Source: Hofstenia miamia (lineage: Eukaryota > Xenacoelomorpha > Acoela). Taken from it: a stretch of 64,000 nt of DNA. The stretch lies in the NCBI GenBank assembly GCA_004352715.1, contig SCFE01000027.1, forward strand, positions 1,803,735 to 1,867,734, in the 5' to 3' direction. Each line of letters starts with the position of its first letter. The first letter of the stretch is position 1. A program made the position numbers and the translations under genes. Under the pieces are notes generated by a model, which was given only the letters and a program-made list of their open reading frames with translations, was not told the DNA's origin and made no database searches. Below are positions 35,268 to 44,847 of this stretch, piece after piece.

Positions 35268-35283
35268 GGCCCTTTTCAGGGCC
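35268..35283 (+). terminator. Histone-type 3' stem-loop downstream of Tc1 transposase
   Basis: GGCCCTTTTCAGGGCC is a perfect 6-bp stem GGCCCU/AGGGCC with loop UUUC, followed by ACCA. It matches the metazoan replication-dependent histone mRNA consensus GGCYCUUUUCAGRGCC-ACCA. It lies 38 nt after the transposase TGA, within the usual spacing for histone genes. Stem-loop-binding protein and processing without polyadenylation are inferred. Confidence 0.8.
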
Positions 35284-35409
35284 ACCACTTAATGATTGAT
35301 GCTCTGACCTATTTTGGTTCAAATATATTTATAAATAATTGTTTTATAAATGATTCATTGACTTATACTTGAATAAAATTAAGTGTTACGGTTATATTTG
35401 TACAGGGGT

Positions 35410-35470
35410 GTAGTGATTATAGTAGAGGTGGATTCCTCGATTATTATAGTAGAGGTGGATTCCTCGTTTA
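35410..35470. repeat. 27-bp tandem duplication
   Basis: ATTATAGTAGAGGTGGATTC followed by CTCG is present twice in a row, with a third partial unit (TTATATTAAAAGTGGATT) after it. Confidence 0.7.
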
Positions 35471-36006
35471 TTATATTAAAAGTGGATTTAATATATACAT
35501 ATTTATTTGCATAGAGATGAAAGGAGTAGCAATTATTGGCACCTCGCACATTTACCATGCCAAAGAATATTATCCAGCAATTTTCATCTTTATTATGTTC
35601 AAGTTGGGAGAATATTTTACCCAGAGGCCACTTTTAAGAATACTCTGTTAGAGTTTTGTAGGTAGTTTATAACTATTTGGTTTTAATAAATTTTCTTAGA
35701 CTAAGTCTAAAGATATTACAAATTGTGTAAAGCGTCTCAAAAAGTGTTGGATCAATTCAACTTTAGGTCTTTTTTTTAAAAAAATATTTCTGAACAAAAT
35801 CCCAAATTTTCCTGGAGTAGTTTTTACCGCTGAATTCACTGATATCATCGAAAAAAGCAATATTTAATAAGTTACGATTATTTTTTAGTTTTACGATTAA
35901 ATCCATAATATTATCAGAACTATGCAATAACTCACTTTTCAGAAACACTTAAGATATTAAATATTTGTTAAATAAATACTATTTTGTCATTACTTTGTTC
36001 TAACAT

Positions 36007-36753
36007 GCAAAAATAACCGTTGATTTATTATATAAAACACGATTTACTCGATTGTGCCATTAAGAGATTTATGTTTTTTTTCTGAAAAAAACTGCATTAT
36101 TTTAACAAATTTTGTATATATTAAGTAGTAAAATTTCTAAAAATAATTTTGCAGCTTAAATTTTTTTTATTAATTGTTACTTAGAAATATTGTGTATATA
36201 GGACACACAATCACATGTAGATTCATTTGAAATGTTGATTTCATTTGTAAATGGTATTAGGCAGTGTGTCATCATTTAATTGCTTCCAAGAATACTACGA
36301 CACTAAGAGAAGAATGGTGAGATAATGAATTAAGCATACTTCAGTGGTGTGCTCAACACAAGCTTATTGCTAATTCGAGNGCAAAAATAACCGTTGATTT
36401 ATTATATAAAACACGATTTACTCGATTGTGCCATTAAGAGATTTGTTTTTTTTCTGAAAAAAACTGCAAATTATTTTAACAAATTTTGTATATATTAAGT
36501 AGTAAAATTTCTAAAAATAATTTTGCAGCTTAAATTTTTTTTATTAATTGTTACTTAGAAATATTGTGTATATAGGACACACAATCACATGTAGATTCAT
36601 TTGAAATGTTGATTTCATTTGTAAATGGTATTAGGCAGTGTGTCATCATTTAATTGCTTCCAAGAATACTACGACACTAAGAGAAGAATGGTGAGATAAT
36701 GAATTAAGCATACTTCAGTGGTGTGCTCAACACAAGCTTATTGCTAATTCGAG
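36007..36753. repeat. 373-bp duplication around a single N, probable assembly artefact
   Basis: 36007-36379 and 36381-36753 are nearly identical, differing by compensating 2-base indels, and are separated only by N at 36380. Two overlapping contig ends that were joined rather than merged would give this. Confidence 0.85.
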
Positions 36754-36946
36754 GTAACTTTTCTCTAGTTTAATATGTACATATCTATACATGAACTTTA
36801 GGTATATTTTAAGACTTTTATTTTTTTTAGAATATGTGCAAAATGTTTAATCAAGAATCGCCGGGGGCATAATTGCTCAGTGAATCCATGTCAACCATTA
36901 AGATTAGTGATGCATATTGAAGTAAGGTGCCAAGCTGCAGACAGTT

Positions 36947-37180
36947 ATGATTGGAAGTGTCAACGCCAACATTATCTTTCAGTTCGACATCAGTCGTTTT
37001 TTCACAGTCCCACTTATCCGATGTTTTTTTGTTTTGGTTAACAGCAGGGATTGTGCAACACTTCTTCCATTAATACGCCACTGCATTGTACCAGGTTCAC
37101 ACATTCTACACGACTATTGGGGAGCATAGAGACATTTACGTCGACACCTAAACTTCCAATATTATGCGTTTAATCGGAAA
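36947..37180 (+). pseudogene. Merlin transposase fragment
   Basis: The frame contains NSRDCATLLPLIRHCIVPGS, then HILHDYWGA and, after a stop, RHL. The intact Merlin copy at 42470 reads DRRDANTLLPLIQQYVLPDS and RIFSDGWAAYANI. This piece spans the second catalytic Asp only. It is inactive. Confidence 0.75.
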
Positions 37181-38416
37181 AGTAAAAAATTAATCGTAAC
37201 TTTTTAAATATTGCTTTTTTCGAAATTCGGAGGATGTCAGTGAATTCAGCGGTAAAAACTACTCCAGGAAAAGTTGTGATTTTGTTCAGAAATACTTTTT
37301 TTTAAAAAAGCCCTAAAGTAAAATTGATCCAAAGTGTTTTTTAACATTGCATGTAATTAAAGACTATTTTAGCACAATGAAACTGTAACTTATTTGGGCA
37401 CGATTGTTCGGCTGGCAATAAATCGTTTTCTTCCAACGCTCTATAATAGACTCTCCAAAGAGATAACGGGAAACTTTATAAGGTTGGTACTTTTTGCCAA
37501 CAACGATATACTTAGAACCGACAAACGCTTTCTTAAAACCGACAATACAAATTTATTTAAAAAAATTTGTTTAAAATACACGAGAAAGAGACATTATTTT
37601 AAAGATTCCCTAAAAGGGAAATAAAAATTAAATTTCATAATCCAAAGTATATTATTAAATAAAATTTATATGAGGGCTGGATGCTTAATTCTTCAAGTGA
37701 AAAAATTAATATAACAATTTGATGTATATTTAATGTATATTTAAATTAACTGTGTTTTTGTTTCTATAACCTAAATTCGCATAATCGAAAATTCTCCAAT
37801 TCTCTTTCACAAAGTAAGACAACAAGGTCGCCCAGGAAAGCTTCATACGAAGATTTTTAACTCTTGATTAATAAATAAATATTGTATTCAAAAACTGTGA
37901 ACGTGGTTATAGGCCTACTAGGGAAGAATGCACGCAAAAAAATTCTAACTCATCTAGGCAGCCGCCTCCGTGGCGATGTGGAGGAGCTGTTTATTATGCA
38001 ACTTTTTAAAGATGGGTTCTTTGCAAACACTTAAACTACAGAATGGGCTATATACTACAAGCTAAAAATAAGTTATTACTTGAAAGACATAATAGTGAAA
38101 ATGATCCATCACAAATTCAATTACAATGGCATAAATAAAATTCACAAATGCACACCCTAATACTATTAATTCGTATAAGATATTTTAATCTTTTCAGAAA
38201 AGTAACTAGATATTCAAAATATTTTTGTTACCTCAATAAAGCCTTCAAAGACTAAATCCACTTTGTAGGCGCAATTGCTTAAGCTGAATAAATAATTCTA
38301 TTAAGATTGAGAGTTTTTAATTATTATCAGATATACTTTCTATTTACTTCCCAAAGTTCATCACCTGCTAATTCTAATTGGCTAATATATTTATTTTTTG
38401 CATACTAGGTTTTCTA

Positions 38417-39374
38417 TACCTTTTCACATTCAAGTTTCGATTAGTCACATTCAAGTTTGGACTAGTCACATTCAAGTTTGGACTAGTCATATTCAAGATT
38501 GGACTAGTCACATTCAAGTTTAGAACAATTATTTGATTTCTAATGTCCAATCGTAAAAACCTGAGTGGAGAGGAAGCTCGCTTGAAACGGGAACGTATTA
38601 GAGCAGCCTACAATTTAAATGGCAAGGTTAGTTGAAATGGTCTTTGAAAAGTTTCAATTAAGTCTTTCAAAGGAAACCATTAGGCNTTTTGGCAGGGCAC
38701 GTAGAGCAAACATATATTGATTGGCTGCATCTACAATGGTGGTTGGATCCACCACTCTGTACAACGTGGTTCTTTTACTACTGAAAAGGCACGTGAGTGG
38801 TTTATTGAATGATTTAGAAAAGCCAAAGATCTATTGGGGGATGTTGTGGTGGTCATTGATAATGCCCCATGTCATTCAGGCATTGAGTCTCTGTTTGACG
38901 ATCCAGAGTTTTCGGGACACAGCCTTTTAAGGTTAGGGCCATACTCTCCCATGCTCAATCCAATTGAGCATGTATGGTCAGTTTTGAAGTCAATTGTTAA
39001 GAGAATCTTGGCCGAAAGACTTCCAATGATTTTAAGTGAAGATGGTAATGGTGTATCCGCTCGTGAGTTAAGAGCAAGATGCCTAGAGGAAATAATCAGG
39101 GAAGGAATTAGAGGCATTGAACCCTATGACATGAATAGATTCATAACATCTATTCAGAGATTAATACCAGCCGTTTTGGAAATGCAGGATATGGAGTTTT
39201 AAATAAATGATTTGTTTTGATTTTTTTTGTTTTTTATTTAATTTGTCCAATTTTGAATGTGACTAGTCCAATCTTGAATATGACTAGTCCAATCTTGAAT
39301 GTGACTAGTCCAATCTTGAATGTGACTAGTCCAAACTTGAATGTGACTAGTCCAAACTAGAATGTGAAAAGGTA
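38417..39374 (+). mobile_element. IS630/Tc1-type DD35E element with iterated termini
   Basis: The ends TACCTTTTCACATTC are flanked by TA. Each terminus is built from a 21-bp unit close to TCACATTCAAGTTTGGACTA, about five copies on the left (38422-38521) and about six inverted on the right (39245-39370). Such iterons are probable transposase-binding sites. It contains a broken transposase. Confidence 0.8.
38541..39202 (+). pseudogene. DD35E transposase, broken
   Basis: Starts MSNRKNLSGEEARLKRERIR and stops after about 29 codons. After a decayed stretch with an N at 38686, the frame resumes as TTEKAREWFIEWFRKAKDL. It reads through DVVVVIDNAPCHSGIES (second Asp) and LGPYSPMLNPIEHVWS (catalytic Glu) to a natural end at TAA. 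There are 35 residues between D and E. The first Asp region and most of the DNA-binding domain are gone. IDNAPCHS and PMLNPIEH place it in the IS630/Tc1 DDE group, distinct from the Tc1 at 34741. Confidence 0.8.
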
Positions 39375-39469
39375 TAGTTACATATCTCAAGCAATTTGCA
39401 TTGTCGGTTTTAAGAAAGTGTTTGTCGGTTCTAAGTATATCATTGTTGGCAAAAAGTACCAACCCTTTA

Positions 39470-40654
39470 TAAAAAGACAATAGAGCGAATTGAGACGAAT
39501 CGACAACTACATTGATGCCCATTTGACAACAAGTGGTTATCCAAGAATGGTGTACACGAATTTCACTGTAAAATGATTTTCACTGTTAACCAATCAGATT
39601 AATTAGCCAATGAATTTGCTGTCAATTTAACAGTGTAAAAAAGTAAAGGAATTCATAACTAGCATTATCTCATAATAATTTTCTCTATTTCAAGGAGAGG
39701 AACTATGGGTTTAAATCATATTGGACCTGTACTTCCCATAGATGCAATGGTCGTGGAATTTCTGAAAATGGAGAGTTTAAGGTTTCTGGTAAATAATTGA
39801 TTTAAATTAATTGTTGATTCAAAAATTGCACTTTAGTCAGTCATAGTTCATGCTGCCAATCCATCTATAATTATTAAAAAGAAACTACGACAGAAGATAA
39901 AATCGTTATCTCGAGATAAACCATATATAAGCACCATACAATGGTTGAATTATCGGAGAATGCCGTTAGTTTACTTCCATCGGTTATTCAAATTGCAAGT
40001 GCACTGCAAGCAGAATGCAGAAAACCAGGATATGGCCCACGAGGTAGTTTGGAAGTTATTCCACAAGAACTGTGCGTCACGCATTCAGGTGAGAGATTTA
40101 TTCTTTAGATGAAAGCTACAGTGGTGATAGTTTTACTGTTTGCGTCCAATTTTCAATTACAATTATTATGCGCATTTGATGAAACCATTGCGATGGAACA
40201 TTCAAAACTGTCCCTAATCAGCTCTATACAAGTGGTTCTACTCTCAGCTGACAAACTTTTTAACTGCGATTCTTACTTATAGGAGGGAAATTTATTCCTT
40301 TGGTTTTTGCACTACTTTCCAAAAAGAAGTGATATATATTTTATTTTGTTTCAAAAAATTGTGCAGCTCTAGGCTTAAGATTTAAGCCGAAATATGTGGT
40401 TATTGATTTTGAAGAGCCGTGCATAAAGCACTGGAAACAATTTGGCCTTCCACGGTAATTCAAGGCTACTTAAAAATTTACGTCAAATAACATGCTAAGG
40501 GTTTACGTCATTAAATGTTAAAAATTAATTGTTTAGGGTTTATTTAGGTCTATAAAATATTGTAAAATTTAGAATTTAAGTTTCCGTTCTAGATGACGTC
40601 ATATACAGTGTTGCGTAGAAACAAGTGTTTATATATCCCCTGATCTGCAATAAA
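39470..40654. other. AT-rich non-coding stretch
   Basis: No convincing exon or repeat was recognised. It ends at the 9-bp repeat that borders the Merlin structure. Confidence 0.45.
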
Positions 40655-41124
40655 GCCAATTTAGGCGAACTTGTAGAATAGCGACGAGCGGAGCACGCGG
40701 ACATTATAAACACAATTACAGGGTAGGAAACGATGAGAAATGCATTAAATATTTAAAAACTTCAAAAAATAATCGATATAGATTGATATCTTGCCATAAT
40801 TAACCAATTTCGTAGCACGCGGTATTGATTTAAGTATAATAACTTATAAAACTATAAAAACAATAAAAAAAATAAATATTTTATTAAAAATTTTTAAATA
40901 TATCCATAATTTTTAATTCAAACAAGTCAAAATATGTTTTCGTTGCAGTCCAACTTTAAAGCGGAATAAAGGTGTCCTCTTTCGACTTTTACATATAGTC
41001 ATTTTAGCAATATCATTGAAAACAAACAAATAATTAGTTGCGAATTCATCTAAATCATTTTTAAAAATTAATTAATTTTATAAATTTACTTTTTTCAATT
41101 GACATCATATCAAGTATTTCAACA

Positions 41125-41346
41125 ATGCGTGAGAAGCTTGGCATTTGTGAAATAAAGATAATCGACAATCCAGAATACCTTCGCTTGTTAGAACGCTGCG
41201 ACACTGTTGTCCACCTGGAAAAGGCTTGCCGGCAATATCTTAGAGAGAACGCACCTAATTTTCACCTAGATGTGTTCAGAACAACGGGGCGTCTTATTCC
41301 GATAAAGGCAACATATTTCTTGAATGCTCTTAACGCTAGACGTTGA
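41125..41346 (+). CDS. Merlin accessory ORF, copy 1 (73 residues)
   Basis: A 73-codon frame from ATG to TGA encodes a charged, probably helical protein: EIKIIDNPEYLRLLERCD, LEKACRQYLRE, RTTGRLIPIKATYFLNALNA. It is identical to the copy at 43973-43752. It lies inside the long TIR region and is convergent with the transposase frame. No known domain was recognised. A histone-type stem-loop begins 18 nt past its stop. Perfect identity between copies may reflect recent duplication, so conservation alone does not prove coding function, but codon composition and the 3' signal support it. Confidence 0.6.
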   Translation: MREKLGICEIKIIDNPEYLRLLERCDTVVHLEKACRQYLRENAPNFHLDVFRTTGRLIPIKATYFLNALNARR

Positions 41347-41363
41347 GACAGTATATTTAATTC

Positions 41364-41379
41364 GGCCCTTTTCAGGGCC
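41364..41379 (+). terminator. Histone-type 3' stem-loop, accessory ORF copy 1
   Basis: GGCCCTTTTCAGGGCC followed by ACCAA begins 18 nt after the TGA of the 73-codon ORF. It is identical in stem and loop to the one behind the Tc1 transposase. Confidence 0.8.
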
Positions 41380-41712
41380 ACCAATTTAAATCAAATCTGC
41401 GCTTTAGATATTTAATTTCTTAATTTAAAACATGAATGATTTGTTGGAGTTGATAGTTAAAATTGAAGCTTTCTAATCAATGGTTAATCCATCCTAGAAA
41501 TCAGCCTTAAACCATTGGAATTCAAAAATTATTTAAATATAGATTAGAATATATAACGGTATTTATGCTAATAATTTAATTCTTGTGCGATTTCAATTTC
41601 ATAAAATTGTTCCTAAATTTCACCAAAACATGGGGTATATACAACGAAGTTACAAAATACAGCAATTAATAAAATAGTTGTAATATCATTCGAATGCTTT
41701 GGTTAAGTTGGT

Positions 41713-41728
41713 GGCTTTAAAAAATGCC
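41713..41728 (-). terminator. Decayed histone-type stem-loop of truncated Merlin transposase
   Basis: Read on the minus strand, GGCATTTTTTAAAGCC is followed by ACCA. One stem pair is mismatched relative to 43370-43385. It belongs to the transposase 3' end truncated at the N (41820). Confidence 0.5.
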
Positions 41729-41819
41729 GATTTATCAATGAGATTATTACAAAGGATATTGTAATGTAATGTGCTTCAATATATTATCAAAAGCATCTTG
41801 TCCACTTGGAATGTCAAAA

Positions 41820-41820
41820 N
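41820..41820. other. Single-N junction inside Merlin arm
   Basis: Homology with the other arm stops exactly at this N, inside the transposase C terminus. This marks a contig join. Confidence 0.8.
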
Positions 41821-42469
41821 ATTCATTATTTAGTGGAGGAAAAGATCTTATGACGAACATACATTTACTGAAAATTGGCGAAAGAAAAGGCTATCTAAAT
41901 GTAAATATTTTAGGCCACTATCTATATTAAGGCGAACTTGTAGAATAGCGACGAGCGGAGCACGCGGACATTATAAACACAATTACAGGGTAGGAAACGA
42001 TGAGAAATGCATTAAAATATTTAAAACCTTCAAAATATAATCGATATAGATTGATATCTTGCCATAATTAACCAATTTCGTAGCACGCGGTATTTATTTA
42101 AGTATAATAACTTATAAAACTATAAAAACATTAAAAAAAATAAATGTTTTATTAAAAATTTTTAAAATATATCCATAATTTTTAATTCAAACAAGTCAAA
42201 ATATGTTTTCGTTGCAGTCCAACTTTAAAGCGGAATAAAGGTGTCCTCTTTCGACTTTTACATATAGTCATTTTAGCAATATCATTGAAAACAAACAAAT
42301 AATTCATAAATTAGTTGCGAATTCATCTAAATCATTTTTAAAAATTAATTAATTTTATAAATTTACTTTTTTCAATTGACATCATATCAAGTATTTCAAT
42401 AATATTAAATTAAATATTGTTTTGCGCAAAGAAATGCATGAAAATTTTCACTTTTATTAAGCATTTATC

Positions 42470-43351
42470 ATGTTAAGTCTTCTTGATGTTTTGCATTTAA
42501 TTGGAAATTACCATTTTCTTCTTGAATGGCTTCGTAATCGTAGCTTGTTGCGTCGGAATGCGTCTTGTACTGCTTGCGGTACTCCTATGACAGTTCAAGC
42601 AGAAGATGTTATTGATGGCTATATTTTTCGTTGTTCGAACTGTTATAAAAAACTATCAATTAGGAATGGCTCGTTTTTTTCAAAATCAAAGTTGATGATT
42701 TCTGAAATTGTGCTTCTTATATACCTATGGGCAAGTGGAGTTAATCTCTCATCAGCTTTGAAACTATTGAATATCAATGAACACACTGGCGTCGACTGGT
42801 ACAACTTTATGAGAGAAGTTTGTAGTTTTTACCTGATAAATAATCCTATACGACTAGGAGGACCTGGAATCGTTGTGAATATTGACGAATCTGTTGTTGT
42901 AAAGCGAAAATACAATCGAGGAAGACACGTACCACAACGTTGGGTATTTGGACTATATGACGTAAGCAAGAAAGTTGGTTACATTGAATTTGTAGACAGG
43001 CGCGACGCTAATACATTATTACCCTTAATCCAGCAATATGTCCTCCCTGATAGCAGAATATTCAGCGATGGATGGGCTGCCTATGCTAACATCTCCAACT
43101 TGGGTTATGATCATGAAACCGTTATTCATGATGTGAACTTTGTCGATCCAGACACTGGGGTTCACACCAATTATGTGGAATCATATTGGTCACGTGTGAA
43201 GCGCAAGTTAAAGCATATTTATGGATCATCTTCACAGATTCTGCCTTCATATCTTGACGAATTCATGTGGCGGGAACGTTTTGACATTCCAAGTGGACAA
43301 GATGCTTTTGATAATATATTGAAGCACATTACATTACAATATCCTTTGTAA
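42470..43351 (+). CDS. Merlin (IS1016/IS1595-type) transposase, intact
   Basis: 293 residues. The N terminus carries a zinc ribbon, C33-x2-C36 and C55-x2-C58, for DNA contact. A helical region (about 70-125) precedes the DDE core. Catalytic candidates are D139 in VVNIDESVV, D200 in RIFSDGWAAY and E237 in NYVESYWSRVKRKLK. The RHVPQRWVFGLYD and RRDANTLLPLIQQYVLP strings between the first two aspartates are typical of the ISXO2-like family. No stop or frameshift is present and the length is normal. It would mobilise the flanking 460-bp TIRs and generate 8-9 bp target duplications. A stem-loop followed by ACCA begins 19 nt after its TAA. Confidence 0.95.
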   Translation: MLSLLDVLHLIGNYHFLLEWLRNRSLLRRNASCTACGTPMTVQAEDVIDGYIFRCSNCYKKLSIRNGSFFSKSKLMISEIVLLIYLWASGVNLSSALKLLNINEHTGVDWYNFMREVCSFYLINNPIRLGGPGIVVNIDESVVVKRKYNRGRHVPQRWVFGLYDVSKKVGYIEFVDRRDANTLLPLIQQYVLPDSRIFSDGWAAYANISNLGYDHETVIHDVNFVDPDTGVHTNYVESYWSRVKRKLKHIYGSSSQILPSYLDEFMWRERFDIPSGQDAFDNILKHITLQYPL

Positions 43352-43369
43352 TAATCTCATTGATAAATC

Positions 43370-43385
43370 GGCTTTTTTTAAAGCC
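43370..43385 (+). terminator. Histone-like 3' stem-loop downstream of Merlin transposase
   Basis: GGCTTTTTTTAAAGCC forms a 6-bp stem GGCUUU/AAAGCC with loop UUUU, followed by ACCAA. Both sides of the stem differ from GGCCCT/AGGGCC in a base-pair-preserving way, and the ACCA tail is kept, which argues for selection on structure. Confidence 0.65.
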
Positions 43386-43718
43386 ACCAACTTAATCAAA
43401 GCATTCGAATGATATTACAACTATTTTATTAATTGCTGTATTTTGTAACTTCGTTGTATATACCCCATGTTTTGGTGAAATTTAGGAACAATTTTATGAA
43501 ATTGAAATCGCACAAGAATTAAATTATTAGCATAAATACCGTTATATATTCTAATCTATATTTAAATAATTTTTGAATTCCAATGGTTTAAGGCTGATTT
43601 CTAGGATGGATTAACCATTGATTAGAAAGCTTCAATTTTAACTATCAACTCCAACAAATCATTCATGTTTTAAATTAAGAAATTAAATATCTAAAGCGCA
43701 GATTTGATTTAAATTGGT

Positions 43719-43734
43719 GGCCCTGAAAAGGGCC
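43719..43734 (-). terminator. Histone-type 3' stem-loop, accessory ORF copy 2
   Basis: On the minus strand GGCCCTTTTCAGGGCC is followed by ACCAA and begins 18 nt after the stop of the ORF at 43973-43752. Confidence 0.8.
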
Positions 43735-43751
43735 GAATTAAATATACTGTC

Positions 43752-43973
43752 TCAACGTCTAGCGTTAAGAGCATTCAAGAAATATGTTGCCTTTATCGGA
43801 ATAAGACGCCCCGTTGTTCTGAACACATCTAGGTGAAAATTAGGTGCGTTCTCTCTAAGATATTGCCGGCAAGCCTTTTCCAGGTGGACAACAGTGTCGC
43901 AGCGTTCTAACAAGCGAAGGTATTCTGGATTGTCGATTATCTTTATTTCACAAATGCCAAGCTTCTCACGCAT
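43752..43973 (-). CDS. Merlin accessory ORF, copy 2 (73 residues)
   Basis: Same 73-residue product as 41125-41346. In this complete Merlin it starts just inside the right TIR and is convergent with the transposase. It has no recognised domain and is rich in Arg, Leu and Glu with a Cys pair (C26, C36), so it could be a DNA-binding or regulatory accessory. It might alternatively be a fortuitous frame; the stem-loop at the proper distance favours expression. Confidence 0.6.
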   Translation of the reverse strand: MREKLGICEIKIIDNPEYLRLLERCDTVVHLEKACRQYLRENAPNFHLDVFRTTGRLIPIKATYFLNALNARR

Positions 43974-44847
43974 TGTTGAAATACTTGATATGATGTCAAT
44001 TGAAAAAAGTAAATTTATAAAATTAATTAATTTTTAAAAATGATTTAGATGAATTCGCAACTAATTTATGAATTATTTGTTTGTTTTCAATGATATTGCT
44101 AAAATGACTATATGTAAAGAGGACACCTTTATTCCGCTTTAAAGTTGGACTGCAACGAAAACATATTTTGACTTGTTTGAATTAAAAATTATGGATATAT
44201 TTTAAAAATTTTTAATAAAACATTTATTTTTTTATTGTTTTTATAGTTTTATAAGTTATTATACTTAAATAAATACCGCGTGCTACGAAATTGGTTAATT
44301 ATGGCAAGATATCAATCTATATCGATTATATTTTGAAGGTTTTAAATATTTTAATGCATTTCTCATCGTTTCCTACCCTGTAATTGTGTTTATAATGTCC
44401 GCGTGCTCCGCTCGTCGCTATTCTACAAGTTCGCCGCCAATTTATGTTTTTCTGATAACTACTTCATTAATTTCGATTTTACTAAATTCTAGCACATGAA
44501 AACTGTTAGTGAAATATTATTTGTTAGACTAGTCTAGGCGTGGGTAGTGCTCTACAATATATAACTTGGTCTTTGTTATTTTTTAGAATTAGTGGAATAT
44601 ACATATATATAATTGCAGCATGGAATAAAATTACCCTAAACTTTCATGCAAAGTTTTCACAACGCTATGGTGCTATATTACAAATAAACCAGTTTGTCAT
44701 TTACCATTTGTAAAAAAACGAGTGGTAAGTAAATATGACAAAATATTTTGATTATAACAAAAATTATCTAATTGTGCAAAAATTATTATGTAAATAATTC
44801 ACTGTTTCACAAAGTAACTGAAGTAAATGTTCAGGTTCAATCTAATT

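Larger units (their letters stand above)
35735..37345 (+). mobile_element. Merlin-like relic with about 150-bp terminal inverted repeats
   Basis: 35735-35895 and 37180-37345 are inverted copies sharing GAATTCAGCGGTAAAAACTA and TTTTGTTCAGAAATA blocks. The enclosed DNA ends with a Merlin transposase fragment. The apparent length is inflated by a duplication around a single N at 36380. The outer boundary is approximate and no target duplication was established. Confidence 0.6.
37481..39467. mobile_element. Inverted-repeat element hosting a nested DD35E element
   Basis: The left arm 37481-37554 (AAGGTTGGTACTTTTTGCCA onward, with ACTTAGAACCGACAAA and TTAAAACCGACAA) is repeated inverted at about 39393-39467. 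TA lies just outside each end (TTTATAAGG; CCTTTATAA), suggesting a Tc1/mariner-type target. The interior beyond the nested element has no recognisable ORF. It is a non-autonomous element. Confidence 0.65.
40664..44435. mobile_element. Composite inverted Merlin structure
   Basis: Outer ends GGCGAACTTGTAGAATAGCG and its complement are flanked by the identical 9-bp GCCAATTTA (40655-40663 and 44436-44444), the size typical of Merlin target duplications. Arm 40664-41819 is an inverted, slightly diverged copy of about 43280-44435. Between them, after one N at 41820 and about 110 bp of other DNA, a complete Merlin copy starts at 41931. Either one Merlin lies beside or inside another in opposite orientation, or the assembly mis-joined at the N. 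Confidence 0.75.
41931..44435 (+). mobile_element. Complete Merlin DNA transposon with about 460-bp TIRs
   Basis: The left TIR runs 41931 to about 42400 and the right TIR about 43976 to 44435, nearly identical when inverted and starting GGCGAACTTGTAG. Between them lie a plus-strand transposase and a minus-strand 73-codon ORF, arranged convergently with about 400 bp between stops. Each is followed by a histone-like stem-loop. The left flank (TATATTAA) does not match the right flank (GCCAATTTA), hence the composite interpretation above. Confidence 0.8.

Noticed and set aside
39238-39522. 94-codon frame with repeated W-T-S-H-I-Q units
   Set aside because: Translation of the 21-bp iteron array at the end of the DD35E element, not a repeat protein.
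41341-41400. Possibility that the stem-loops mark relic histone genes
   Set aside because: The upstream frames are transposase and a non-histone 73-residue protein. No H1, H2A, H2B, H3 or H4 sequence is visible nearby.
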